Origin: an uncultured Clostridia bacterium
GTDB lineage: Bacteria > Bacillota > Clostridia > TANB77 > CAG-508
Length of the DNA stretch: 44,354 nucleotides
Assembly (NCBI GenBank): GCA_944386115.1
Contig: CALWZV010000006.1
Span: forward strand, 1-44,354
Direction of reading: 5' to 3'
Within the stretch, counting starts at the first letter, position 1, and every line of letters begins with the position of its first letter. Below are positions 27,701 to 36,918 of the stretch, piece after piece. The notes under the pieces were generated by a model that saw only the letters and a program-made list of their open reading frames with translations, was not told where the DNA came from and did no database searches. Position numbers and translations under genes: made by a program.

Positions 27701-30700
27701 AAGTAATAAATAAGATAATAATTTTTGATATGTTATAATATTTGTTCCTTTTATATCTAAATATCTCGATTCCGCTTCTGCCCTTGCTTTTGATAATTCA
27801 AATGTTTTTATTACATTTTCTGTTGATTTATATTTATTTAAATTTATTAATACCTCTTCTTTTACCTCTGAAATCGCAATTAATAAATTTAAAACAACTC
27901 TTTCTTTTGGCATAATCTTCATTGTTCTTTTTAATGCTATTATAGGGTTTACAACTAGTCCTATATTTTTAGAAAATGGTCTAGATTCTTTTACCATTTG
28001 TGGCAAATTTAAATTGCATCTTCCATTAAATTTTTCTTTATTTATTTCAAATTCCAATTCTCCAATCGATTCATTATCAGTACATAAACTTACTCCTAAA
28101 TATATATCTTTTTCTTCTTTTAATCTAGCTCTTCTTTTTACAATTATAAAATTATCTATATTTTCAAATTCTAAAAATAGATTATTAAATGCTGGATGTG
28201 CATAGTCTTGCTCTTTTTTTGATAATATTGGTTCTAGTACACTAGTTATCTCTAAGGTTTCTTCATTTAATCCATTATTTTCTATACTCAAGCTTCTTAT
28301 TTCTATATTTTCATTTTGAGCTATAGTAATTTTTGTTTTAGTTTTTATACTTCCATCTACTCTTTCTAGTTTATTTGAATCAGGTGCAAATGTTGTAATA
28401 AATTTATCACCACTTGATAGGTAGTTTAATTTTGCATTTGACCATATTCTTTTATTTTTTATATTTTTTATATAGAAAAATATTCCTTGATTAACATCTG
28501 CTGTCTTTTTGAATCTGTTTATTAATATATCTTTATATTTGCTAAACCCCTCTCCATTTTCATTTAGTACAACTGAATATTCCTCATTTGATATAATATT
28601 TAAATTGTTTAAATCATTATTAAATTTTGTTATTACATTTTCTATATAGTTTCCTTCTGATTCATTTTTCAATTTAGAAGGTTTTTCTTTCTTTTCTTTA
28701 GTTATTATTACATTTTCTGGCATTCTTTCTTGTAGTAAAATGTCTATACTTTCTATTTCTGGATTTTCAAAAAATCTTTGTTGCAAAATATCATTATTAA
28801 AAAAATTATTTATAGAATTAATTATTAATCCTTGATGGTGTGCCATATATGTTTTTACAATAGCTAGTTTCTCATTTGGTTTTAGTCTACTTGGAGTGTA
28901 ATCTATGGCTTCATAAAAACCATATTTTCCATATGCGCCTTCTTTTTCTAGCCACATGATATTTTGCATTACCTCTTTTGGCTCTTCAGATACTGCTAAT
29001 ATACTTCCATATGGTGCAACAACAAGCTCATCTCCTAATCCTCTTTTTAATCCTAACCATGGTATTCCAAATGCTTTATATTGGTAATTTCCATATAAGT
29101 CTTTTAAATAGAATGCTGATTCTGTTATTCCAAACGGAATTCCAAGTTTTTTTGTATATTCTTTCTGACACATTAGCATAAATTTACATGATTCATCTAT
29201 TAAACTACCTGTATATTTTTTTACATTTATATTTGACATTAAATATTCAAAGGAAGTTCCTGCCCAAGATATTAGTCCTTTATATTTATTTAGACTTGTT
29301 AGAGTTCTACTTAAATTGTTCCAATGTTTTACCTCTACATCTTTTTTGGCTATTGCTATTAGACTTGTCTGTCTTGCTTCAGATGCTAACAAATCATAAT
29401 ATGAATCAGTTAACTTATTTTCTTCTATATTAAAACCAATTGAAAACAACCTTTTTTTACTATTATATAATTCCTTAAAATTTGTATTTTCAATTATTTG
29501 TTCAATATTTTGTATTAAGTCTTTTGTGTCTTCACTTTCTGAATTTTGAATTAAAAATTGCTTTATTATATATAAATATCCTACAAAGTTTCCACTATCT
29601 ACTGTTGAAACATACCTTGGTGTTAATACTTCTAATGTTTTAGTGTTATACCAATTGTATAAATGGCCATTCCATTTTGATAGTTTCATTATAGTTTCCA
29701 TTGTTTTTCTTATTCGCTCTATTGCTGTGTTTAATTCTATATACCCTAAGTCATAAGCTGATATGCATGATAGTAAGCCAAGTCCTATGTTTGTTGGAGA
29801 TGTTCTATATGCTATTTTTATATTTCTATCCTGTTGATAGTTGTCTGGTGGTAAAAAATTATTTTCTTCATTAATATATTCATCAAAAAAGTTCCAAGTT
29901 CTTTTTCCTATTTCTAGCAATTTTTCTTTTTGCTCATTTGTTAGTTCTTTTAGTCTATCTTTATTTTTTATTTTTGCACTTATTTTCCAAGATATAAATG
30001 GTGCAACTATCCATAAGACTGCTAGTATAGTTAAAATAATCTTTATGGAAAGTTTATTTGTAAATGGTATTGTTATTATTGCTAATATAGAGAATATTAT
30101 ATTTATAAAGTACATATTGTAATAAGATAACAAATCCGTTTTTGCTTGCTTTTCCGCTTCTTCTGCAGTCATCCATTCTAATAAGTTTTGTTTTGAAATA
30201 TTTAGTCTATAAATGGTTTTTATTATTGCTATACTCATTACATATGCTTTATGTGGTAAATTTGCTATATCAAGTATTCCTCTTATTAAACTTGCCATTA
30301 ATCCTTTTATACCATGAGAAAAATTCTTTTGTGCAGAGATATATTCTTCTCCGACTTGTTTCTTAAATATTATATAATTTATTAAATCTAATATTAGTGG
30401 TATTACTAGTGATACTAATATTAAAACTATAACTGGAATTGTGTTTATTCTGTTGCTTATTATGATAAAGAATATTAAACTTAATAATGATGAAATTGGG
30501 AATATTGCTCTTCTTAAGTTATCCAATATTTTATATTTTGCAAGTTCATTTAAGGGGTTTTTTATAATATTTCCTTCTTTATCTATAATCTTATTTTTTA
30601 ACCATCTTGTAATTTGAAAATCTCCTCTTGTCCATCTCATTAATCTTGTTATATAACTACTATATTTAGAAGGGTATCCATCCATTAACATTACATCTGA

Positions 30701-32899
30701 TATTAATGCACATCTTAAATAATTTCCCTCTAATAAGTCATGACTTAGCACAGTATTTTCTGGGATAGCATTTTTTAGTACTTTATTAAAAGCATTTAAA
30801 TCATAAATTCCTTTTCCAGCAAAAATTCCTTCATTAAAATTATCTTGATACACATCTGATATTGCATTTGCATATAAATCAGTTCCTCCTAGCCCAGCAT
30901 ATATTTTGGAAAATAAACTTTCTCTACTTGAATTTAAGTCTATTCCCACTCTTGGTTGCATTATGCCATACCCTTTTATTACTCTTCCATTCTTTATAAC
31001 TGGTCTATTAAGTATGTGTGACATGGCTCCTATTAATTCTAGCCCCGAATTTAATGTAAGTGATGTGTCTGAATCTAATGTTATTATATATTTTATATAT
31101 GGAATATCTTTTGCAAATTCTTCCATAGAATTATATTTAAAAACATTTTTCTTTTCTGTTAAATATTCATTAAATTGATTTAATAAACCTCTTTTTCTTT
31201 CCCAACCTAAGAAACATTTTTCTTTTTCATTCCACATTCTTTTTCTATATATTAAATTAAATTTAGGAAATCCATTATTTTTATATTTTTCGTTCAACTT
31301 GTTTAGCTCAATTTTTGCTGTTTCTATTATTTCATCATCAAAACATTCATCTTCTTTATTTCCACTTGAGCAATCACCAAGTACTGCAAAATACAAGTTC
31401 TCACTTTTGTTTGCTAGATAATATACTTCTAATTTTCTTAATAATTCTTTTACTTTTTCTTTGTTTTTTACTATTGTTGGTATTACAATAAAAGTTGAAT
31501 ATTCTTTATCTATTCCTGAGCTTAAATCTAGCTTCGGAATTAGTTTAGGTTTTACTATTTTAGTTAATATATAATTCTGAACCTTTATATATATTTCTGT
31601 GATTGGTATATATATTAAAATTCCTGACAAAAATCCAATAATAATATTTCTTGATAAATATGAAAAATATATTGTAAAACATGTAGCAAAGAACAATGGA
31701 ATTAAAATTGTTAATGCTATATACATTCTAGCTTTATCTGTTTTCTTTCTATTTATTTTATAATCTAATTTTTCATATAATTTAAATATTCCATCATCTA
31801 TTAAAAAATATCCAATATGATTCTCTCTTGTTCCTTTTTCCCTTTCATTTGCTAATTCTAGTAGTTTTGCTGCTATATAATTTTCAGATATCTTTGTTTT
31901 TTCTGAAATTTCTTTTATTTTATTCCTATAATATATTTTAGTTTTATAATCCATTTTACTATAAATATTTGCTGGGTCTTGTTTTAAAATCTCTTCTATT
32001 TGATTAATTTCTTCAAATAAGTTTACAAAATCAATACTTGCTATTTCTTTTAAACTTATAATACAATTTGCCATTAAAACCTTTTGTATTGCAATATCAA
32101 AATGTTCCTTTTTTATAATTTCAGAAATACTTGTTCCTGTTTTCTCTACTTGTTCTTCTAATATTTTTAAATATTTATAAGATCTTTTACCATATTTTTT
32201 TAATTTATATGACATATATTCTACAAATGGATATTTCATTTCTATATTAAAAGTATTATTAAAATCCAATATATTTGTTGTTTTAAACCTTTGATTTTTT
32301 TTATCTTTTTGTTCTATAAATCGTTCTACTATACTTTCTACTTTATACTTTTGTATTTGAGACAAATATATCCTTTCACACACATGTTTTATATTTTTTA
32401 TAATAGCTATTTGTATAAATGTTTTTATATTCCATATTTCTTCCATGCTTAAATTCTTTTTTTTCTGATATGCTTTTATTAAAAGTTTTAGTGTTTCTTC
32501 ATCTATTTTGCTTTCTGTATATGCTATAATTTCACTTGCTAACACATAAATTCTTGCAAATCCTGAATATGGACCATTTTCAATACCTATTAAGTTTTTA
32601 TATTTTTTTATTGTTAATTCACTTTTTATTGTTTTTACAGCTTCTTCAATTATATAATAATTATCTAAAATCCATTCTCCTGCTGGGTGAATATTTATAT
32701 TTAATTTAATATGGTCATTTAAAAGATTATATGTTTTTGTTATAAAATTAAAATTTTCTATTAAATCTGGAATGGGATAAGTATTTTTATTTGAGTTGTT
32801 TTTTATTGTATGTCCAGATGCTACTCTTTGCATATAGTTTTCTAATTCATTCTTTTCTATTCTAATACCTTTTATTTCTAATTTTTTTGTTGTTCTCAA
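24792..32899 (-). CDS. Cyclic beta-glucan synthase-like giant protein (GT84-GH94), joined by two +1 shifts at CGG
   Basis: A membrane enzyme of about 2,701 residues of the NdvB/ChvB type, which builds beta-1,2-glucan from UDP-glucose and closes or trims it with a phosphorylase domain. In order: an N-terminal helical region; membrane helices near 390-450; the GT84 domain with ITLDSDTS and RLMRWTRGD; further membrane helices near 810-970; a glycoamylase-like domain (GIPFGITESAF); and GH94 with the catalytic GDWNDG near the end. CGG at 25693-25691 breaks the frame after GESIWL; skipping the C gives L-GFFLYDVL. Fifty-nine codons later CGG at 25515-25513 breaks it again; skipping gives DGDIL-GSIENDECRIDS. 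The first 2,402 codons contain no in-frame CGG. Start TTG 32899 has AAGGTG upstream. Confidence 0.86.
25513..25515 (-). other. Second CGG recoding site in the glucan synthase (+1)
   Basis: TTA CGG AAG becomes TTA-(C)-GGA-AGC, rejoining the GH94 domain. It lies exactly 59 codons after the first site in the shifted frame. Confidence 0.84.
25691..25693 (-). other. First CGG recoding site in the glucan synthase (+1)
   Basis: CTT CGG ATT becomes CTT-(C)-GGA-TTT, rejoining the GH94 domain just after its catalytic GDWNDG region. The unshifted frame stops five codons later. Confidence 0.85.
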
Positions 32900-32980
32900 T
32901 ATTTTCACCTTCCGAAAGTTTTAATTATTCTTAGTTTTGCTGTTTTTGAAAATTTTATACAATTTCCCATATTTTAATAT

Positions 32981-33009
32981 TTGACTTTACTAAAATTTAA
33001 TGTTAAAAT
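32981..33009 (+). promoter_or_regulatory. Promoter of the small basic protein gene
   Basis: TTGACT (32981-32986), 17 bases, TAAAAT (33004-33009), about 28 bases before the TTG start codon. Confidence 0.65.
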
Positions 33010-33037
33010 ATGTAAATATTTTAAGGGGTGGTTTTAA

Positions 33038-33202
33038 TTGAATAAAGATTTTAAAATGAAGTATCGCAATCTGAATGATAGAAATTTAGTTCATGGCAAA
33101 CCTGATAATAAGATTTCTGATAAAAATAGATCTAATAAAAGTCCAGATCAAAATAAGCCAAAAATTAGAAATCGTAAAGAAAAAGGTGAAAGAGAATTAT
33201 AA
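33038..33202 (+). CDS. Small very basic protein of unknown function
   Basis: Fifty-four residues rich in Lys, Asn, Arg and Asp with no hydrophobic segment; it looks disordered. The TTG start has AAGGGGTGG about seven bases upstream, a promoter precedes it and a terminator overlaps its end, so it is probably expressed as a single gene. I do not recognise the family. Such small charged proteins may bind nucleic acid or be spore-associated, but that is only a possibility. Confidence 0.65.
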   Translation: MNKDFKMKYRNLNDRNLVHGKPDNKISDKNRSNKSPDQNKPKIRNRKEKGEREL

Positions 33203-33218
33203 ATCTCTTTCACCTTTT
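33181..33218. terminator. Bidirectional terminator
   Basis: AAAAGGTGAAAGAGA (33181-33195) pairs with TCTCTTTCACCTTTT (33204-33218), with T runs on both strands. It serves the small basic protein gene and, on the minus strand, cwlD. Confidence 0.85.
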
Positions 33219-33241
33219 TATACTATTTATTCTTTTAATTC

Positions 33242-33950
33242 TTATTTAAAAAAGTAATCCATTATTCCTGTGTATATTCCCCATGCTAATTTGTTTTGAT
33301 ATTCATCCTCTTTTAAAATTCTTTCTTCTTCAGGATTTGATAAAAATCCACATTCAACAATAGTTGTTGGTATTTCAACATTTTTTATAATATACACATT
33401 ATCTATTGTTTTAGGTGTTCTTTTATTTTCTTTTTGAATTGATTCGTTTAAACCATTTTGAATATATGTTGCAAGTTCTTTACTTTCTTCTTTTTCATTT
33501 TTATAAAAAGTCTGCCATCCCCAATACTGTTTTTCAGATATTTTGTTTAAATGAATACTAACAAATATATCTGCACTAGATTCATTTCCTATTTTTACTC
33601 TATTTTTTATATCCGATACCTTTTTTTCTCTTAAAGTATTAGAATCTATATCATATATTGAATTTTCATCTGACCTAGTAAGTAATACTGTACACCCACT
33701 TTGCTCTAATAAGTTTTGTAATTTTAATGCTATTTTTAAGTTAATTGATGCTTCTGTTACTCCGTTTACTCCCTTCTGCCCCTTCATCTGGTGACCCATG
33801 ACCAGCATCTATTATAACTACTTTATTGCTGCATGGCAATCCAACAGTTTCTATACTTTCGTTCTTTTTATTATTTATTAAAAATGTTGATATGGATATA
33901 ATTATACATAATATTACTAATGTTATCCTTTTTCTGCTTAAAATAAACAT
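33242..33950 (-). CDS. cwlD: N-acetylmuramoyl-L-alanine amidase CwlD, joined by +1 shift at CGG
   Basis: CwlD is the zinc amidase that starts muramic-delta-lactam formation in the spore cortex and is needed for germination. The protein has an N-terminal membrane or signal helix (about 7-25) and the amidase_3 domain. Codons 1-62 contain IIDAGHGSPDEGAEG with the first zinc ligand His51. CGG at 33764-33762 then breaks the frame. Skipping the C gives GSK-GVTEASINLKIA, with the second zinc ligand Glu66 only three residues after the shift. Third ligand SIHLN and catalytic Glu in VECGF follow. The total of 235 residues is close to the usual CwlD length. Without the shift only an inactive stub would be made. 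Confidence 0.88.
33762..33764 (-). other. CGG recoding site in cwlD (+1, Gly63)
   Basis: AAA CGG AGT becomes AAA-(C)-GGA-GTA-ACA-GAA. It lies exactly 62 codons from the start and between the first two zinc ligands. Confidence 0.86.
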
Positions 33951-33956
33951 TTTAAA

Positions 33957-33985
33957 AGCCCCCTATTAATATATATTAGGTGGCT
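33957..33985 (-). promoter_or_regulatory. Hairpin covering the cwlD ribosome site
   Basis: On the minus strand AGCC-A-CCTA pairs with TAGG-G-GGCT, and the GGGGG ribosome site of cwlD is in the 3' arm, followed by TTTT. It could mask translation initiation, or end the upstream operon. Confidence 0.45.
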
Positions 33986-34002
33986 ATAATTTTATGATTA
34001 TA

Positions 34003-34926
34003 TTATCTTCTTCTATCTATAACATAACTACTTCCCATAATTGTTTTTGCCAAATGTTTTACTTGTGCACCAACTTCTCCGATTTCTAAAATATTATGGA
34101 ATCTTCCTTTTTCAATCTCTACAACTCCTATTGATATTGACGTTATTGGGAATTGCTCTATTATGTTTTTTCTATTTGCTACTTCCAAATATCCTTTTTG
34201 TAAATCTTCTTCATAAAAATATTTCTTTATTTCTGAATCAAATTCTGCTATTATATTTTGGCATATTTTTTCTGCATCTGATCCTTTTATTATTGCAACA
34301 AAATCATCTCCTCCAATATGACCAACAAAACAACTCTCACATTCATTGCAATGTACATGTTTTAGTATTATTCGTGCAGTAAATTTAATTATCTCATCTC
34401 CTTTTAAAAATCCATATACATCATTATATGCCTTGAAATTATCTAAATCAAAATACATTACAGTAAAATTCTCATTTTGCAATAAATTCTTCTTCATCTC
34501 AGTATGTATTTGTACATTTCCTGGAAGCCCTGTAAGTGGGCTAACTGTTCTATTAGTGTTAATTAACCTTAATATATTTTTAACTGTATAGTATAAGTAA
34601 TCTACATCTATAGGACTTAAAATATAATATTCTACAGCTGTATTTAATATTTCTATTCTATGCTCCTTTTCTTTATTTGAAGATACTACTATTATTGGAG
34701 TTATTGAATTATCATCATCTGCTCTTATTTCATTACATACATCAAGTATATTTCTACATATTGTGTCTTCATTTATTATTATAAGTGTTGGAATTGTATT
34801 TAGCATATCTGCTAATTTTCCAATTTCTATTCTCTTAAATTTATACTCTTTTTCATCTTCAAAAATTTTTTTAATTTTGTTTTCTAGTTCTTCTTTATTG
34901 TCAACTATACACACTTCTTGAAACAT
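34003..34926 (-). CDS. GGDEF-type (diguanylate cyclase-like) protein with degenerate receiver
   Basis: The N-terminal half (about 1-125) has a response-regulator-like fold, but no clear phospho-acceptor Asp was found (LIIINEDT at the place). The C-terminal half (about 135-305) is a GGDEF domain with LTGLPGNVQIH, MYFDLDNFKAYND and the active-site variant GGDDF. The enzyme would make cyclic-di-GMP if the variant is competent; no RxxD inhibitory site was seen. Four cysteines (HCNECESC) precede the active site, which is unusual. Start ATG 34926 has AAAGGAG upstream; an earlier ATG at 34953 lacks one. It starts four bases after the preceding gene stop. Confidence 0.85.
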   Translation of the reverse strand: MFQEVCIVDNKEELENKIKKIFEDEKEYKFKRIEIGKLADMLNTIPTLIIINEDTICRNILDVCNEIRADDDNSITPIIVVSSNKEKEHRIEILNTAVEYYILSPIDVDYLYYTVKNILRLINTNRTVSPLTGLPGNVQIHTEMKKNLLQNENFTVMYFDLDNFKAYNDVYGFLKGDEIIKFTARIILKHVHCNECESCFVGHIGGDDFVAIIKGSDAEKICQNIIAEFDSEIKKYFYEEDLQKGYLEVANRKNIIEQFPITSISIGVVEIEKGRFHNILEIGEVGAQVKHLAKTIMGSSYVIDRRR

Positions 34927-34930
34927 GTTC

Positions 34931-35713
34931 CTATTTCTCCTTTTTTTGTCCATTTTTTATTATATGTACTTTTTTGTTAAGAAAATCATTTATTTCCATT
35001 TTCATTGTTGGAAATGCCTTTCTAATTCTTTCTGTTTGTGTTTGCAATTTTTCGATTAACTCATTTTGATTCTCTTTAAGTTCATCTATAATCTGCTTAA
35101 GTTTTTCTTTTGTCTTTTTCTTACTATCAGCTACATTTATTTCTTCAAGTTTCTCTTTTAATGTTTCTGTTATTTCTCTTAATTTAATAATTTTGCTTCT
35201 TATATTGGTTGCTTTTATAATACTATATATACAGTCTATTAATAATATCATATACAATAATGCATCAATCATTATTATATATTTTATATCTATAATATTT
35301 ATAAATTCAATTACATATGGATGAATAAATCTAATGAATATTACACCTAATATTCCCCATATTGTAGAGTGTACTAAACATATTCTTCCTTGAAAGTTTA
35401 TTTTATAATTCGAGTAATCCCAATATTTTGTTTTAAATGCTTTTTCTAAGATTATTCCTACTAAATATTCCCAAGCTGTTAATATTACCATTCCCATAAA
35501 AAATAGTAAAAGATAATTTTCTTTAAATCTATCTAGGAATATAAGCATTATAAAAGCACCAAATCCATATATTGGACATAATGGTCCAACCAAAAAACCA
35601 CTATTTATGAATTTTTTTTGTTCTATAGATTTTGCAACTGTTTCTAACAGCCAACCCAAAAATGAATATATTATGAAAAACAATAGCAATTTATATATTT
35701 CTTGTGCTTGCAT
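34931..35713 (-). CDS. CmpB-like (PF06541-type) putative ABC transporter permease family protein
   Basis: Five to six hydrophobic helices occupy about residues 5-165, with the family start YSFLGWLLETVAKSI and GFLVGPLCPIYGFGA. A long charged coiled-coil follows (about 170-235). The family is annotated as putative ABC permease, but no ATPase is adjacent and the role is unknown. It lies five bases after the Ig-like gene stop and just before the GGDEF-type gene, so they form one operon. Confidence 0.82.
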   Translation of the reverse strand: MQAQEIYKLLLFFIIYSFLGWLLETVAKSIEQKKFINSGFLVGPLCPIYGFGAFIMLIFLDRFKENYLLLFFMGMVILTAWEYLVGIILEKAFKTKYWDYSNYKINFQGRICLVHSTIWGILGVIFIRFIHPYVIEFINIIDIKYIIMIDALLYMILLIDCIYSIIKATNIRSKIIKLREITETLKEKLEEINVADSKKKTKEKLKQIIDELKENQNELIEKLQTQTERIRKAFPTMKMEINDFLNKKVHIIKNGQKKEK

Positions 35714-35717
35714 CTAT

Positions 35718-36659
35718 CTACCTTTCATTATAATCATAAATTCCTGTGTATTGTGACATTGAATCTTGTATATTAAATGCATACACAGTTATTGTGTTTG
35801 TACCATCTTGTAGTTTCACTCTATGTTCTACCTCATATTGTCCATCTAATTCTATTTTTATCTTTTTACCATTGTGATCATATGCCAAAATTTTTAGACC
35901 CATTTCATCAGTTAATTTTATAACAAATTCTGCTGTGTTCTCATCTGCATATATTTCTATTGTTGGTTCAACTATGCCATTTACATTTAATCTATCTGTT
36001 CTTGTATTTCCACTTGCATCTGTTGCTTTAACAATTAATAAATTCTCTCCAGTTAGTACTGGAATATTTATACTTATTGTTTTTTTGTTTTCATCTGTTA
36101 CATCAACTCTTATTTCTTCTTGATTTTCCCACTGATATGTTAAATATGATATTTCTGTCTCATCTGTTGCAACAATCCTTACTTCTTTTCCATCTGGTGA
36201 AATATTTATTTCTGGTAATTCAACATCAGGTCCTATTTCTGATTCTGATATAAATTCCCTCTTATCTTTTATTTCTTGTCCTGTTACATCTCTTACAGTT
36301 AAATTTAGTATATTAGTTCCTGCTGGCAATTCTAATATTTCTGATATTTGTGTTCTTCCGCTTCCATTTATAGTATGTTCTTGTGCATCATTCCATTGAT
36401 ATTTTACGCTTTCTATTCCATTTGCATGTGTTATTGTTATATATATATGATTTTCTTTTTTTTGAATATCAATTTCTGGAAATAGCTTATCATCTTCCAT
36501 ACTTGCTGAATTTATCGTTATAAAACTATAAGCTCCAATTGTTGTAATTCCTAATCCAAGTATTATTACAAATATACAAAAAAATTTAATTATTTTATTT
36601 ATATCAACCGTCATAGACTTTTTTTGCCCATTTTCATTTGCAAACAAAATTTGGTTCAT
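35718..36659 (-). CDS. Membrane-anchored protein with Ig-like beta domains
   Basis: A 313-residue protein with a short cytoplasmic start, one membrane helix (about 23-47) and then three repeated units of about 80-90 residues, each beginning near a Pro/Glu-Ile stretch (PEIDIQKKENHIYITITHAN; PEINISPDGKEVRIVATDE; EPTIEIYADENTAEFVIKL). These look like bacterial Ig-like or cadherin-like folds. No enzyme motif was seen. It is the first gene of the operon leading to cwlD and is probably an extracellular structural or adhesive protein. Confidence 0.75.
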   Translation of the reverse strand: MNQILFANENGQKKSMTVDINKIIKFFCIFVIILGLGITTIGAYSFITINSASMEDDKLFPEIDIQKKENHIYITITHANGIESVKYQWNDAQEHTINGSGRTQISEILELPAGTNILNLTVRDVTGQEIKDKREFISESEIGPDVELPEINISPDGKEVRIVATDETEISYLTYQWENQEEIRVDVTDENKKTISINIPVLTGENLLIVKATDASGNTRTDRLNVNGIVEPTIEIYADENTAEFVIKLTDEMGLKILAYDHNGKKIKIELDGQYEVEHRVKLQDGTNTITVYAFNIQDSMSQYTGIYDYNER

Positions 36660-36738
36660 AATTACACCTCTTTATTATATTGCTTAAATTATATCATATG
36701 TATTTTTCATTGTAAACATTTATTTTTCTTAATTTTTG

Positions 36739-36767
36739 TTGACAAATTTTTAAAAAAGTGTTATTAT
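36739..36767 (+). promoter_or_regulatory. Promoter of tRNA-Arg(TCT)
   Basis: TTGACA (36739-36744), 17 bases, TATTAT (36762-36767), about 20 bases before the tRNA. Confidence 0.8.
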
Positions 36768-36787
36768 AGTTTGTGTTAATTAACTAT

Positions 36788-36864
<77 letters not shown>

Positions 36865-36868
36865 AAAA

Positions 36869-36901
36869 AAGAGGGTGTCCTGAAATAGGCCCCTTTTTTT
36901 T
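36869..36901 (+). terminator. Likely terminator of tRNA-Arg(TCT)
   Basis: AGGG and CCCT arms around TGTCCTGAAATAGG are followed by eight T. The stem is short and partly bulged, but the position five bases after the tRNA and the T run support it. Confidence 0.6.
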
Positions 36902-36918
36902 ATGTTAAATTTCAATCC

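Noticed and set aside
33741..33808. A separate amidase starting at the internal ATG 33808
   Set aside because: The ATG lacks a ribosome site and would omit the first zinc ligand; the joined reading explains both pieces.
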